Below, piece after piece: positions 48,095-58,297 of a DNA stretch of 64,000 nucleotides. The position numbers and the translations under genes were made by a program. The notes beneath the pieces were generated by a model that was given only the letters and a program-made list of their open reading frames with translations, did not search any database and had not been told where the DNA came from. Position 1 is the stretch's first letter. The number at the start of each line of letters is the position of its first letter. Origin of the DNA: Acinetobacter defluvii (GTDB lineage Bacteria > Pseudomonadota > Gammaproteobacteria > Pseudomonadales > Moraxellaceae); assembly GCF_001704615.3 (NCBI RefSeq), contig NZ_CP029397.2, positions 2,418,001 to 2,482,000 of the forward strand, given 5' to 3'.

Positions 48095-48571
48095 ATGCAA
48101 CGTTATCCTATGACACCTGAAGGCAAATTAGCCTTAGAGAAAGAATTACAGCAACTTAAAACTGTGGATCGTCCACGCATTATTGCGGCAATTGCTGAAG
48201 CCCGTGAACATGGGGACTTGAAAGAAAACGCAGAGTATCATGCTGCACGTGAGCAACAAGGTTTCTGTGAAGGTCGTATTCAAGACATCGAAGGTAAACT
48301 TGGGGCGTGCCAAGTCATCGATGTAAAAGAACTTGAACAAACAGGTCGTGTCGTTTTTGGGGTGACTGTAACCATTGAAAACCTCGACACTGAAGAGCAA
48401 AAAACCTATAAAATCGTAGGCGATGATGAAGCGGATTTTAAAATCAATAAAATCTCTGTGAACTCACCAATTGCACGTGGGCTTTTAGGTAAAAATGAAG
48501 GCGATGAAGCAAAAATTACCACGCCACAAGGTGAAGTTGAGTACGAAATCGTCAGTGTTGAGTATCTTTAA
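48095..48571 (+). CDS. greA: Transcription elongation factor GreA
   Basis: 158 residues. N-terminal coiled coil with the conserved acidic tip ([23 protein letters not shown]) that enters the RNA polymerase secondary channel, and C-terminal FKBP-like domain ending [34 protein letters not shown]. GreA stimulates cleavage of backtracked transcripts. It follows carB, the usual carA-carB-greA arrangement, but has its own GAGGGAC ribosome binding site beyond the carB terminator. Confidence 0.97.
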   Translation: MQRYPMTPEGKLALEKELQQLKTVDRPRIIAAIAEAREHGDLKENAEYHAAREQQGFCEGRIQDIEGKLGACQVIDVKELEQTGRVVFGVTVTIENLDTEEQKTYKIVGDDEADFKINKISVNSPIARGLLGKNEGDEAKITTPQGEVEYEIVSVEYL

Positions 48572-48642
48572 CTCTTGCTTAAGCCAATTTTTTGATAAAA
48601 TCTAGGGCTGATCATTCAGCCCTTTTTCTTTGATTTAGAAGA

Positions 48643-49128
48643 ATGAAAATTAAAAAATTGTTTAACTCCACACTCCTACTTTGTCTATTGTTACCTACAG
48701 CATTCTATTTTACAGTGTTGAGAGAAGGGATCATTACTTTCGGCTTTGGATTATTTTTATGCTTTTGTAGTTATAGTATTTTCTTTTATAGTCAAAATAA
48801 AAAAAGACCAGATGACCTATCAACCAATATTATTTCATCATTTGCCTTTATTGCCCCTATTTTATTTTTAGGACTATGGGCTCAATTGTCCTCATTAACC
48901 GATCGAAATTTTCAAACCTATTTACAACAACATGATTGCTCTGCAACCAATAAATTTCATGAATTCACTGAAACAGAATGCAATGCATCAAAAAATAGTG
49001 CTCGATGTAAAGAAGTGAAAAGGATAGAAGTTATTTACTATTGTAAACAAACACAAGAAACCCTAAACAAAAGTCGTTATAACCGGTTGTATGGACCAAT
49101 TTATGGGATTTGGGATGAGAAAAAATAA
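48643..49128 (+). CDS. Hypothetical membrane protein
   Basis: 161 residues. Three hydrophobic helices are visible (about 8-26, 28-46, 62-83), followed by a polar C-terminal part with four cysteines (C99, C113, C121, C132 approximately: HDCSATN, ETECNAS, SARCKEV, IYYCKQ) that may form two disulphides in the periplasm. No domain is recognised. It stands alone in a variable segment. Confidence 0.6.
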   Translation: MKIKKLFNSTLLLCLLLPTAFYFTVLREGIITFGFGLFLCFCSYSIFFYSQNKKRPDDLSTNIISSFAFIAPILFLGLWAQLSSLTDRNFQTYLQQHDCSATNKFHEFTETECNASKNSARCKEVKRIEVIYYCKQTQETLNKSRYNRLYGPIYGIWDEKK

Positions 49129-49329
49129 GTGTATTTAAAGCTTTAATCTTGTAAAAATAAACTGTTTTTATGAATCAAATTTTTCAGGGACTATTTGCTG
49201 TTCATATCTCTTCACTTGTCACTCAAAACAAAAATAGCAATTATCATCACTCAGTCCATAAATATTGCCATTGTTAAATAATTTGTTTGGATTACATTGA
49301 GGGAAAATAAAAATTTGTTGAGGAAGAAT

Positions 49330-50214
49330 ATGAAAGCAGGACGAGTCAGTCGAACCGCAGAAGCAGCCGCAGCATTGCGCGCCAATCATTATCTCAATGC
49401 CAATAACCCTGTATTCTCTGATCCTTATGCTATTGAAATGACCAATGCACGTTGGCGTTTTCTGCTCAAAAATGGCTTATTTCGTAAAACTTTAAATTCC
49501 ACTTTTATGAATCAAACTTTTGGCAAACTCACAGGACAAGTCGTTGGACGCTCTCGCTATACCGAAGACTTGTTAATACAAGCGATTGAACAGCATAATA
49601 TTCAACAATATGTTTTAGTTGGTGCTGGATTGGACTCATTTGTACTGCGATTAGCAAAACAATTTCCTAACTTAAAAATATTTGAAGTAGATCATCCTGA
49701 TACGCAAAAAACTAAAATCCAACAACTCAAATCTGTTTTAAAATCTAAACAACTACCTACCAATGTTGAATTTGTCAGCATTGATTTTGAAAAAGAAAAA
49801 CTGGCTGATGCCCTACTTCGAAGTCAGTATCAACCTAACGAAAAAGCATTCTTCTCATGGTTGGGAACTACACATTATTTAACACCTGAAACGACATTGG
49901 GAACATTACAAAACATTGCCTCTATTGCGCCTTCGGGTAGTGAATTGGTCATGGACTATTCGATTGATTATAAAGAATTACAAGGCATTGAGCGTTATGG
50001 GGCTTTTGCTTTAACCCATTTCACTCGCTTTTTAAAAGAGCCTTTGATTGGTGCTTTTACTACTCAAGACTTGCATCAAGCTGTTGAAAAAATGGGTTAT
50101 GTGGTTGCTGAAGATTTATCTGGTGTTGATATTACTGAACGCTACTTCCATGATCGTGCTGATCATATTCATCATACGCACGGATCGCATTTGATTCATT
50201 TAAAAATTACTTAG
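49330..50214 (+). CDS. SAM-dependent methyltransferase (LCMT/TIGR00027-type)
   Basis: About 294 residues from ATG 49330, preceded by GAGGAAG; an earlier frame start adds 11 residues but lacks a ribosome binding site. RVSRTAEAAAALRANHYL, SDPYAIEM and GRSRYTEDLL are the N-terminal pattern of the leucine-carboxyl-methyltransferase-like family; QYVLVGAGLDSFVLRL is SAM motif I and FEVDHPDTQKTK motif II. Bacterial members often methylate small molecules; the substrate is unknown. Confidence 0.82.
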   Translation: MKAGRVSRTAEAAAALRANHYLNANNPVFSDPYAIEMTNARWRFLLKNGLFRKTLNSTFMNQTFGKLTGQVVGRSRYTEDLLIQAIEQHNIQQYVLVGAGLDSFVLRLAKQFPNLKIFEVDHPDTQKTKIQQLKSVLKSKQLPTNVEFVSIDFEKEKLADALLRSQYQPNEKAFFSWLGTTHYLTPETTLGTLQNIASIAPSGSELVMDYSIDYKELQGIERYGAFALTHFTRFLKEPLIGAFTTQDLHQAVEKMGYVVAEDLSGVDITERYFHDRADHIHHTHGSHLIHLKIT

Positions 50215-50281
50215 GCTATTTCATTCATCTTTTGGGTGAATTCATATAAAATGGTAAAACCACTCACCTATTGCTTTTTAT

Positions 50282-50905
50282 ATGACTGATTCCATTCACT
50301 CACCTGTGAAACACTGGTGTGAATTTGAGTTTATTTCCAAGACTGTGAAGAATCCGAATATTCACATCAAAGGGAATTATTCTTATTATTCAGCCTATTG
50401 GGATCAGGGTTTTGAGCGCTGTGTGGTGCGTTATCTGCATGACAAGCCTTCTACACCTGAAAAGCCCATTGATCAGCTTTATATTGGTAACTTTGTTTGC
50501 TTTGGGGCTGAATGCGTCATTATGATGGGCGGCAATCAGTTGCATCGTCCTGATTGGATTTCGACTTTTCCGTTTGATACACGTAGTTTTTTGCCTGCGG
50601 GTGATACGGTTATTGGTGATGGTTGTTGGATTGGCAGTCGTGCCATGATCATGCAAGGTGTAACTTTGAGTGAAGGTGCTGTCGTGGCAACAGGTGCTGT
50701 TGTTACGCAAGATGTTCCGCCATACGCCATCGTGGGTGGCGTTCCTGCAAAGATTATAAAATATCGTTTTTCTGAAGAAGAGATCGAAAAACTGCTTTCC
50801 CTTAAACTCTATGAGATGGATGAAAAGCAGTTTTTAAAGATGCGGGAGAAGTTGCAGACGGAGGATGTAAGAAGCTTACTCACATCCAGCCATATATCTA
50901 CTTAG
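50282..50905 (+). CDS. CatB/XAT-type acetyltransferase (left-handed beta helix)
   Basis: 207 residues. The repeats [33 protein letters not shown] with the terminal [19 protein letters not shown] define the hexapeptide xenobiotic acetyltransferase fold. The loop region with [15 protein letters not shown] contains the histidine seen as general base in CatB/Vat enzymes. They acetylate hydroxyl acceptors such as chloramphenicol or streptogramin; many chromosomal relatives have unknown substrates, so no resistance is claimed. Its 3' end overlaps the KAP gene by 30 bp tail to tail. Confidence 0.85.
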   Translation: MTDSIHSPVKHWCEFEFISKTVKNPNIHIKGNYSYYSAYWDQGFERCVVRYLHDKPSTPEKPIDQLYIGNFVCFGAECVIMMGGNQLHRPDWISTFPFDTRSFLPAGDTVIGDGCWIGSRAMIMQGVTLSEGAVVATGAVVTQDVPPYAIVGGVPAKIIKYRFSEEEIEKLLSLKLYEMDEKQFLKMREKLQTEDVRSLLTSSHIST

Positions 50906-52294
50906 GTATGATTTCCTACAAATTCTTTCCAAACTTGATAAAACTTTTTTTTTACTCGTTAAGTGTAATGGACAAAAGTCATAATTTTGATCCAAGAAAT
51001 CATAACTTTTCTCTTGAGTAAATCTCCTATTCAATATCCCAAATACGAAATATAAAATACTATAATTCCCCAATGAGTTCATTTCTGAAGTAATTTGATG
51101 ATGTGTAAATTGGTTATTGAACAAATCCAAATTTACATTAAATTTTGGATCAGCATTTATGGGACTGACCAATAACTGAACCATCTCATCATTTGATTCA
51201 ACATTCATCAACTCACTCTTAAAAAAAATAGAAAATAAAATCAATGAGGATTTAATTGTTTGATTTTGATATAACAATGCAAATAAATTTATATTTTTTT
51301 TAATTTCTCTAATACTTGTTTTCTTATATTTTACATACATTCCAATATCTTCAACATAGGCATTGATTTCTTTTTCACCTTGAAAACCTAGCAAGTTAAA
51401 AAGTGTCTTAATTTCATCTTTTTGTTTTAAGTAATCTAAATTTTCATATTTAAGCTTAACTGAAAAATCAACAAACTTATCTAAATATTCCTCACCTAAT
51501 TTTTCATCATACCCATAGTTATGACAAACAACTTTTGAAAATTGAGTTTTATCCATCACTAAAACAAAAACTATTTTGGGAATATCAAAAAAGTGTTTAA
51601 TCCGCTCAATCAAACGAATTGCAAAATCAGGACGACAACGATCAAGTTCATCAACAATAAAAACAAGGGGTTTATCTAATTCATCTGCTAATTGAGCAAG
51701 TTCTTGCTTAAAAGCCTGTAGTGTATTTTTATCAGCTTCATGATTCTCAATTTTTGCTTCGATGCTTTCTTTAATTTTATCGCCAAGTACATCAGTTGCA
51801 GACTCAATTACTTTTTCACCTGATTCATGTACTTGCTGGGCTAAAGTTCCCAATACTCCACCACTAATTAGATTTAAACCTAAAGTAAGTAAAACTTTTG
51901 GCAAACTTGGTAAAAGAGCCTGATAAGCTGTTGCTGCTTTTTCTTTAAAATTATCAATATGATTTTGATCTACATCATCATCTTTGGATAAACAACTTGT
52001 AATCTCAGAAGAAATGACTAAAAACGGATCTTCCAAATAATCATTTGCAAAAGCATCCAAATAAATCACATTATGCTGTTCTTCTTCTAAATGCTTTTTC
52101 CAGTGACGAACAAACCATGTTTTCCCCTCACCCCAACGCGCATCTAAAGCAAGTACAGCCCCACAATTCAAACGATCTACATAACGTGTAAGCTGCTCAC
52201 CTAAACGCTTACGATCCCAAAGATCACCCTCCCAAGCTTGTTCAATATGATCTAAGTTTGTACGTTGCCAATTCACTTGGTTTTGTTCAGACAT
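50876..52294 (-). CDS. KAP-family P-loop NTPase
   Basis: 472 residues. Walker A WGEGKTW at about 54-60 in [18 protein letters not shown], and Walker [21 protein letters not shown] at about 211-230, with the Cys-Arg-Pro-Asp typical of KAP (Kidins220/ARMS and PifA) NTPases. A short hydrophobic segment at about 133-152 lies inside the domain, as often seen in KAP proteins that contact membranes. Some KAP proteins act in phage exclusion (PifA) or in Qat systems, but no QatB/C/D-like partner is adjacent here. Function is undecided. Codon use is more AT-rich than in the neighbouring core genes. Confidence 0.8.
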   Translation of the reverse strand: MSEQNQVNWQRTNLDHIEQAWEGDLWDRKRLGEQLTRYVDRLNCGAVLALDARWGEGKTWFVRHWKKHLEEEQHNVIYLDAFANDYLEDPFLVISSEITSCLSKDDDVDQNHIDNFKEKAATAYQALLPSLPKVLLTLGLNLISGGVLGTLAQQVHESGEKVIESATDVLGDKIKESIEAKIENHEADKNTLQAFKQELAQLADELDKPLVFIVDELDRCRPDFAIRLIERIKHFFDIPKIVFVLVMDKTQFSKVVCHNYGYDEKLGEEYLDKFVDFSVKLKYENLDYLKQKDEIKTLFNLLGFQGEKEINAYVEDIGMYVKYKKTSIREIKKNINLFALLYQNQTIKSSLILFSIFFKSELMNVESNDEMVQLLVSPINADPKFNVNLDLFNNQFTHHQITSEMNSLGNYSILYFVFGILNRRFTQEKSYDFLDQNYDFCPLHLTSKKKVLSSLERICRKSYLSRYMAGCE

Positions 52295-52381
52295 TATTTA
52301 TTCATTATCAAAAAGTTAAAATCATTATGCCCTTTATAATTTTTGTTTTCTAGATTTACATCTCGAATAAATTTTAAGCAT

Positions 52382-52426
52382 AAAAAAGCCCAAACTATTC
52401 CAAGCATTCACTTAAAACGTTTGGGC
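52382..52426 (-). terminator. Terminator after the SutA-like gene
   Basis: Read on the minus strand, GCCCAAAC and GTTTGGGC pair around a 23-nt loop and run into six T. Confidence 0.65.
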
Positions 52427-52444
52427 AATTTCTACTAAAACGAT

Positions 52445-52693
52445 TTAGTCTTTTGACTCATCTGGTGGCACTTCAGTAATTTTCCCACCACGTGCTAAAA
52501 ATGCAGCAACTTCATCTTCCAATGCTTGACGCTGTTTTTGCTTAGCAGTCACAGTCAAAGTTTCTGCTTCAGCCAAGTCCGCATCAGATACGGTTGAATC
52601 ACTCGCAGCAGCACCTTTTTCAGCGGCTTTTGCCTCATCATCATCTACAGCGCTATCTTCAGTATTTTCATCATAATCATTCGTATCCGTCAT
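52445..52693 (-). CDS. SutA-like RNA polymerase-associated protein
   Basis: 82 residues, very acidic N-terminal half (DTNDYDENTEDSAVDDDEAK), then TAKQKQRQALEDEVAAFLARGGKITEVPPDE. The last block matches the conserved part of Pseudomonas SutA (AKQKxRDALxxxMEEFLxRGGKVQE), a small disordered protein that binds RNA polymerase and raises transcription in slow-growing cells. The Acinetobacter version is shorter at both ends and lacks the C-terminal KYGSRPI tail. Homology is inferred from this motif alone; function is inferred by analogy. Confidence 0.65.
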   Translation of the reverse strand: MTDTNDYDENTEDSAVDDDEAKAAEKGAAASDSTVSDADLAEAETLTVTAKQKQRQALEDEVAAFLARGGKITEVPPDESKD

Positions 52694-52864
52694 TTACGCT
52701 CTCTCCCCATGAATGACTTATCTTACAAAAACGAGTTCCTAATTACGAAGAAATGTACCAATCTCTCAAGCATTCGCCTAGTGCCAAATACATAAAAATC
52801 GTATTTTTTTCACCCAAATTCGTAATTTTTTTTAAATGATCGACCAAAAAATAGCACTTTTAAT

Positions 52865-54127
52865 TTAAACAGCATAACGTGTATGACTTAAACTAGACAA
52901 ACCATTGGCTTGCGCCATAAAACGCTCTTTGATTACAGCATTATTTTCAACATGTTTTAAACCAAAATTTCTCGCCCAAACTACAGGGAAAAGCTCAGAA
53001 GTTTCCAAGAAACCAATCGCTGACATACTGTGCATCATGGCATCATTCTGCCCTTTACGTTGGTGTTCATAACGTTTTAAGGTTTGCTCATGCGCCCATA
53101 CGCCACGCTTCAAGTCGTGCAATAACACATCACACAATACCGCAGCATCCAAACAACCAATATTCACTCCTTGACCAGCCAGTGGATGAATCACATGGGC
53201 AGCATCCCCGATCAATGCCAAACCATTTTTCACATAACGCTGCGCTGCACGTGCTTTTAGCGGGAATTTTACCCGTGGCGTTGCTTCAAGTACCTCACCC
53301 AACATATGATGACTTTCACGGGTTAATAACTGGCAAAATGTGATGTCATCCAAAGCCGCATATTCATCTGCATAATCATCAGGTAAAGTCCATACGATCG
53401 AAATCCATTGTTCTGCTTGCTCAGGCTTCAAACTCGCCATAGGTAAAAATGCCAGTGGACCTGTTGGATGGAAAATCTGACGAGCTACATATTGATGTGG
53501 CTGTGTGGTACGAATCGCACAAGTTAAACCTGCTTGTTGATAATCTAAAATATCGAGATCAATAAAAGCTTGATCACGTACAAAAGAGTTTGCGCCATCC
53601 GCACCGATCACCAATTTAGTTTTTAAAGTCGTCCCATCTGCCAGTTGAATGTTCCAATGACCGACAGCTTGTTCCACACGAATCACTTTGATCTGAGTAC
53701 GATAATCTTTAACTTTTTCAAGCATGGTTTGTTGAATGGCTAGATTTAACACACTCGGCTCAACCATTGAACCCAAGCTTTGTTGTTCTGATGGAAACTG
53801 CGATGAAGCTTGACCAAAGTTGATCTCGCCATAGCCATTTTTATTCCAGACCTGCATACCTGTATAGGGCATTTGACGCGCGAGTTTGTCCCAAACCTGT
53901 GCAGTTTTCAGCAAGTGAATGGTCGCTTGGCTCAGTGCCAAAACACGAGGGTTGGCAACGCTTAATGTTTTTTCAGCATCTAAAATTGGTGCAGCATCCA
54001 AAACAGTGGCTTGAACACCACCTTCTGCCAGCAATAAAGCAGTTAAACCACCCACCAATCCACCACCAATGATAACGACATCCAAGATATTATTTTGATC
54101 TGCTGCAGTTTTATTTAAATCACTCAT
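52865..54127 (-). CDS. UbiH/UbiF-family FAD monooxygenase (ubiquinone synthesis)
   Basis: 420 residues. FAD-binding N-terminus DVVIIGGGLVGGLTALLLAEGG, middle VIGADGANSFVRDQA (DG motif) and C-terminal IGDAAHVIHPLAGQGVNIGC, the Ubi hydroxylase signature. It hydroxylates the aromatic ring of a ubiquinone intermediate at the membrane. It overlaps the upstream ubiH-like gene by 4 bp, so the two are translationally coupled. Which ring position it hydroxylates (UbiI, UbiF or other) cannot be settled by reading. The order ubi-ubi-pepP-ygfB matches that around E. coli ubiI-ubiH. Confidence 0.85.
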   Translation of the reverse strand: MSDLNKTAADQNNILDVVIIGGGLVGGLTALLLAEGGVQATVLDAAPILDAEKTLSVANPRVLALSQATIHLLKTAQVWDKLARQMPYTGMQVWNKNGYGEINFGQASSQFPSEQQSLGSMVEPSVLNLAIQQTMLEKVKDYRTQIKVIRVEQAVGHWNIQLADGTTLKTKLVIGADGANSFVRDQAFIDLDILDYQQAGLTCAIRTTQPHQYVARQIFHPTGPLAFLPMASLKPEQAEQWISIVWTLPDDYADEYAALDDITFCQLLTRESHHMLGEVLEATPRVKFPLKARAAQRYVKNGLALIGDAAHVIHPLAGQGVNIGCLDAAVLCDVLLHDLKRGVWAHEQTLKRYEHQRKGQNDAMMHSMSAIGFLETSELFPVVWARNFGLKHVENNAVIKERFMAQANGLSSLSHTRYAV

Positions 54128-55335
54128 GCTTTTAACCCCATCGCATAGTTTGCAACCAAAGGTTTAATACCTGGAATCACATCAAACGCCACTAAACCTG
54201 TATTTCTTAAAAGTTTTAGGACTGGATTTTGATTACTAAAACCACGGACTACCGAATCACAGAATTTGATGACACGCTTTTGATCTGCTAAACGAGCTTG
54301 CTCATAGGCTTTAAGCATTTCAGGCTCACCCAAATCTCTGCCATTGGCGATTTGTTGATTTAAATAACGCACCAATACATCGACATCTCGCATACACAAG
54401 TTAAAGCCTTGCCCTGCTACTGGGTGAATGGTATGTGCAGCATTACCCATTAAAATTACGCGCCCAACCGCCTGTTTATGCGCCAAGACTTGTGACAATG
54501 GGAAGCTAAAACGTTTACCTGTTTTGACAAACTTTCCAGCCCGATCACCATAGGTTTTTTGCAATGCATTAAGGAAATGTTGATCATTTTCCTCACCGAG
54601 CCATTCATGTTCCCTACCTTTAGTCACAGGCCAAACGACTGAACGACGACATTCGCCAGGTAAAGGTAATAATGCCAAAGGACCTAAATGGCTAAAACGC
54701 TCAAAACCAACATGATTATGCGGTTTAGATGTTTGTACAGCAGTCACGATGGCAACTTGCTCATAATCATGTACGTCTACACCAACCCCCAATGCTTGAC
54801 GACAAAAAGAATCTCGACCATCCGCAGCTATCACTAATTTTGCTTTAAGGCAATGAATGTACTCTCCGCCACGGGTTGCTTCGATCTGAACTTCATCTTG
54901 ATCTTGTGTTAATGAAGTGACTTGTACGCCATCAATTAGCTCGATTAAAGGTTGTTGACGGACTTGTGACAACAACACTCGACCGAGCCATGCATTTTCA
55001 ATTACCTGCCCAAAGCTTTCGACTTTTTCTTGATCTGCTTTGAGTCGTGCTTTGCCAAAACTACCCTGTTCAGTGATATGCACTTCTAAAATCGGTGTAG
55101 CATGTTCTTGTAGTGCATCCCAGAGTCCAAGTTTTTGGTATATTTGTACGGTTCTACGAGAAAGTGCGGTATTTCGAGCATCAAAGCTGGAGTGATAAGG
55201 GGCAATGCTTCCATCTTCATAGTTGGGATATTTAACAGCTTCTAACAGTTTGACTGCAATATTGGACTTTGCCAACATGAGTGCCAAACTTAGCCCAACC
55301 ATTCCACCACCTACAATAATGACGTCTTGTTGCAT
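54124..55335 (-). CDS. ubiH: 2-octaprenyl-6-methoxyphenyl hydroxylase (UbiH-type)
   Basis: 403 residues with the same architecture: DVIIVGGGMVGLSLALMLAK, VIAADGRDSFCRQALG and MGNAAHTIHPVAGQGFNLCMRDVDVL. Contains RRSVVWPVTKG near the centre, typical of UbiH. The symbol is given with moderate confidence because the two adjacent paralogues cannot be separated with certainty. First gene of the ubi pair on the minus strand. Confidence 0.75.
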   Translation of the reverse strand: MQQDVIIVGGGMVGLSLALMLAKSNIAVKLLEAVKYPNYEDGSIAPYHSSFDARNTALSRRTVQIYQKLGLWDALQEHATPILEVHITEQGSFGKARLKADQEKVESFGQVIENAWLGRVLLSQVRQQPLIELIDGVQVTSLTQDQDEVQIEATRGGEYIHCLKAKLVIAADGRDSFCRQALGVGVDVHDYEQVAIVTAVQTSKPHNHVGFERFSHLGPLALLPLPGECRRSVVWPVTKGREHEWLGEENDQHFLNALQKTYGDRAGKFVKTGKRFSFPLSQVLAHKQAVGRVILMGNAAHTIHPVAGQGFNLCMRDVDVLVRYLNQQIANGRDLGEPEMLKAYEQARLADQKRVIKFCDSVVRGFSNQNPVLKLLRNTGLVAFDVIPGIKPLVANYAMGLKA

Positions 55336-55517
55336 GTCTTGACCCTTTCTCTATGCGATTCAGCATGCTGAATACTTATAATGATGATTAATTTCATATT
55401 ACATGATGTGGGGAGTTTTTTATATTGGCTGACCACATTGTTATTTTATTTATACCTAATCAATACGCTCTTATTAGGTTTAATGGTTTATTAGTTCAAT
55501 TTGAACAGTTTTCTGAT

Positions 55518-55970
55518 TCATTGTATAAAGTCATTCATGATGTATGTTGAATTATAACCATGCCAAACATCCCAACGTGGGGCTTTATCTGCCCTATTTT
55601 CATACCACATCGCCAAATCCACATCTTTGGTACATTCATCAATCCCATAACGATGTGCACTTGCCAACACATATAAAGCATGTACATCTTCTTGCTCTGC
55701 TGCCTGTCGATACAATATAAAGGCTTCTGTTAAACGATTTTGTTGATAATAAATCTCTGCCAAATTTGAAATTGCGGCAGGAAATTTTGTGATATCAGCG
55801 ATTCTTTTAGCTTCCTTTTCCGAACCATCATATCTCTCCCACCACAATAAACACGCCTCAGCATCACAACTTGCAAGCAATGGCTTTAGCATTTTCTTAT
55901 AGCGACGTTTCGTTCCTGTAGATCCACCTGCAATTTTTCGTGCGCGTTTCAATCGTTCGGTATGATGCAT
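55518..55970 (-). CDS. Sel1/TPR-repeat protein, small
   Basis: 150 residues. Repeat units of the Sel1 type are visible: AISNLAEIYYQQNRLTEAFILYRQAAEQEDVHALYVLASAHRYG, with the alternating Ala/Gly/Tyr pattern of helical SLRs. The N-terminus is basic (HHTERLKRARKIAGGSTGTKRRYKK). Partner unknown. It sits between the racemase and the ubi genes, splitting the E. coli-like neighbourhood. Confidence 0.7.
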   Translation of the reverse strand: MHHTERLKRARKIAGGSTGTKRRYKKMLKPLLASCDAEACLLWWERYDGSEKEAKRIADITKFPAAISNLAEIYYQQNRLTEAFILYRQAAEQEDVHALYVLASAHRYGIDECTKDVDLAMWYENRADKAPRWDVWHGYNSTYIMNDFIQ

Positions 55971-56113
55971 TTAATTTACCTATTCGTCGAACTGATACTA
56001 TCAAACTTAATTTATTGGTGAATATGATATTAGCAAAAAGCGTGTCGAGAATTATCTATGGCTTAAGTTTAAGGGTATTTTCAATCAAAATATAACTTAG
56101 AATTTTTCAATTT

Positions 56114-56803
56114 TTATTCAATAACAAAATCAACTGCCGATTTTGCATGTATAGATGTTGTATCGAAAAGTGGGACTGAAAATTGTTGATTACCTATGAG
56201 CATGCAAATTTCAGTACATCCTAAAATGATGCCTTCTGCTCCTAAAGCAATTAACTCTTCAACAATCTCCATATATTTTTGCTGAGACTTTTGCTTTATA
56301 ACTCCCAAACATAATTCTTCATAAATAATATCATGCACAATTTTCCGACTTTCAGCTTTTGGGATGATAACTTGAATACCAACTTCTTCTATGCGATTTT
56401 TATAAAAGTCTTGCTCCATGGTAAATGCTGTACCGAGCAAACCTATTTTTTGAATATTCTGTTGTTGAATCGCTTTTGCTGTTGCATCTGCGATGTGAAT
56501 AAAAGGGATTGAGATTGAATCTTCAATATAAGAAGCAACTTTGTGCATAGTATTTGTACACAATAAAATACAGTCCGCACCAGCATTTTCAAGTTGAATC
56601 GCTTTTTCTTTTAAATATTCTCCTGCTTCGTGCCACAAGCCATGGTGTTGTAATTTTTCAATTTCAGCAAAATTTACACTGATGATAACCATTTGAGCAG
56701 AATGTAATTGCCCATAGTTTGCTTGAATCAATTTATTGATTTGTTGATAATATAAATCTGTAGATTCCCAACTCATTCCACCGAGCAAACCTATTGTTTT
56801 CAT
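56114..56803 (-). CDS. Aspartate/glutamate racemase family protein
   Basis: 229 residues. KTIGLLGGMSWESTDLYYQQIN at the start, catalytic Cys in ADCILLCTNTMHKVA and the second Cys in EGIILGCTEICMLI: the two-cysteine site of PLP-independent Asp/Glu racemases (YgeA/RacD type). Its reaction would interconvert D- and L-amino acids; the substrate is not known. It is read before the terminator next to pepP. Confidence 0.85.
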   Translation of the reverse strand: MKTIGLLGGMSWESTDLYYQQINKLIQANYGQLHSAQMVIISVNFAEIEKLQHHGLWHEAGEYLKEKAIQLENAGADCILLCTNTMHKVASYIEDSISIPFIHIADATAKAIQQQNIQKIGLLGTAFTMEQDFYKNRIEEVGIQVIIPKAESRKIVHDIIYEELCLGVIKQKSQQKYMEIVEELIALGAEGIILGCTEICMLIGNQQFSVPLFDTTSIHAKSAVDFVIE

Positions 56804-56836
56804 ATGACATTCCTTTTATTTTTATAATGAAATAAA

Positions 56837-56870
56837 TGAAAAGCCGATCATTTAATCGGCTTTTCTTTTT
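56837..56870. terminator. Hairpin between pepP and the racemase gene
   Basis: AAAAGCCGAT / ATCGGCTTTT stem, loop CATTTAA, T-rich on the right and A-rich on the left; on the minus strand it would end the pepP transcript. Confidence 0.75.
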
Positions 56871-56878
56871 CACTTAAA

Positions 56879-58195
56879 TCACTTTGCCATCAACGCTTCA
56901 ATATCTTCAATAGATTTCACAACATTTTTGGTTAAAACCAAGGGTCCATTCGCAGTTGCTACCACATCATCTTCGATACGAATGCCGATGCCACGCCATT
57001 TTACATCCACAGTTTCATCATCAGGTGCGATATACAAACCAGGCTCAACCGTTACGACCATACCTTCTTCATACACACGCCAATCTTCACCATGTTTATA
57101 TGTGCCTACATCATGCACATCCATACCGAGCCAATGTCCTGTACCATGCATATAGAACTGACGATATTTTTCAGTTTCAATGATTTCTTCAAGATCACCT
57201 TGCATAATGCCTAGATCAAGTAAACCTTGAACGAGAATTTTCACCGCAACATGATGTGGCTCTTTATAAGAATTTCCGATCCGTACAGCATCAATCGCAG
57301 CGATTTGTGCATCTAAAACAACTTGATACAATGCTTTTTGCTCAGGGCTAAACTTACCATTTACAGGAAAAGTACGGGTAATATCTGAGGCATACAGTTC
57401 ATATTCACAAGCTGCATCAATCAGAACCAAATCACCATCTTTTAAGGGTTGATTATTTTCAACATAATGCAAAATACACCCATTTTCACCACCACCCACG
57501 ATGCTGTTATAAGATGGAACACAGCCATTTTTACCAAAAATATAATTCAATTCTGCCTCTAAAGCATATTCCATCATGTTTGGCTGTACAGTTTGCATGG
57601 CACGCGTATGTGCTTCTGCACTGATATCAGATGCAATCTGCATTAACTCAATTTCTTTGGCTGATTTATGTAAGCGCATTTCATCTATCATGCGATCTAA
57701 CTGCACAATCTGTGCAGGTGCAGACGTTCCGCGACGCGTTTCACCTGTCGCTTTAGCAATCCATTTCGCTACACGAGCATCAAACTCCGCACGTTGTCCG
57801 ATGCGATAAAATAATTTGTCTTTGTTGAGTAATTTTTCGATGATCTCTTCATCTAATAAATCAATCGCATAGGCTTCGTCTGCATCATAATCATCAATTG
57901 CACCATCAATACCAGCACGATAACCATTCCAAATTTCCATCTCACGATTTCGTTCACGACAGAACAAACTGTAAATGTAGTCTTCACCTGTTTCGTCAGT
58001 TTCAATCACTGCTACCGCTTCAGGTTCAGCAAATCCCGTTAAATAGAAAAAACTGCTGTCCGCACGAAATTTATAATCTGCATCTCGATTGCGCATCACT
58101 TCTGGACTAGTAGCAATAATCGCAATACTGTTAGGACCCATTTGTTCTGCGAGGCGGTCACGACGTTCCTGAAAATCGGCTTGAGTTAATTTCAT
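56879..58195 (-). CDS. pepP: Xaa-Pro aminopeptidase PepP
   Basis: 438 residues. N-terminal pseudo-domain and C-terminal pita-bread metallopeptidase with metal ligands in LVLIDAACEYELYASDITRTFPVNG (two Asp), HGTGHWLGMDVHD (His), EEGMVVTVEPGLYI (Glu) and GIGIRIEDDVV (Glu). It removes N-terminal residues before proline. Part of the conserved ubi-pepP-ygfB group; about 100 bp after ygfB on the same strand. Confidence 0.95.
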   Translation of the reverse strand: MKLTQADFQERRDRLAEQMGPNSIAIIATSPEVMRNRDADYKFRADSSFFYLTGFAEPEAVAVIETDETGEDYIYSLFCRERNREMEIWNGYRAGIDGAIDDYDADEAYAIDLLDEEIIEKLLNKDKLFYRIGQRAEFDARVAKWIAKATGETRRGTSAPAQIVQLDRMIDEMRLHKSAKEIELMQIASDISAEAHTRAMQTVQPNMMEYALEAELNYIFGKNGCVPSYNSIVGGGENGCILHYVENNQPLKDGDLVLIDAACEYELYASDITRTFPVNGKFSPEQKALYQVVLDAQIAAIDAVRIGNSYKEPHHVAVKILVQGLLDLGIMQGDLEEIIETEKYRQFYMHGTGHWLGMDVHDVGTYKHGEDWRVYEEGMVVTVEPGLYIAPDDETVDVKWRGIGIRIEDDVVATANGPLVLTKNVVKSIEDIEALMAK

Positions 58196-58297
58196 TATGT
58201 GTTCAGCTTATCGTTAGAGGGTTGAAATTTAAGTTAAAAATCAAAAGACCTCTGAAGTGTCAGAAATAATCTGCATTCAAAAGTCTTGTTATAGATT

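Noticed and set aside
50282..50905. Chloramphenicol resistance gene
   Set aside because: The fold is CatB-like but many chromosomal xenobiotic acetyltransferases do not give resistance; substrate cannot be inferred.
50876..52294. Complete Qat-type defence system
   Set aside because: Only a KAP-type NTPase is present; no QatB, QatC or QatD-like gene adjoins it.
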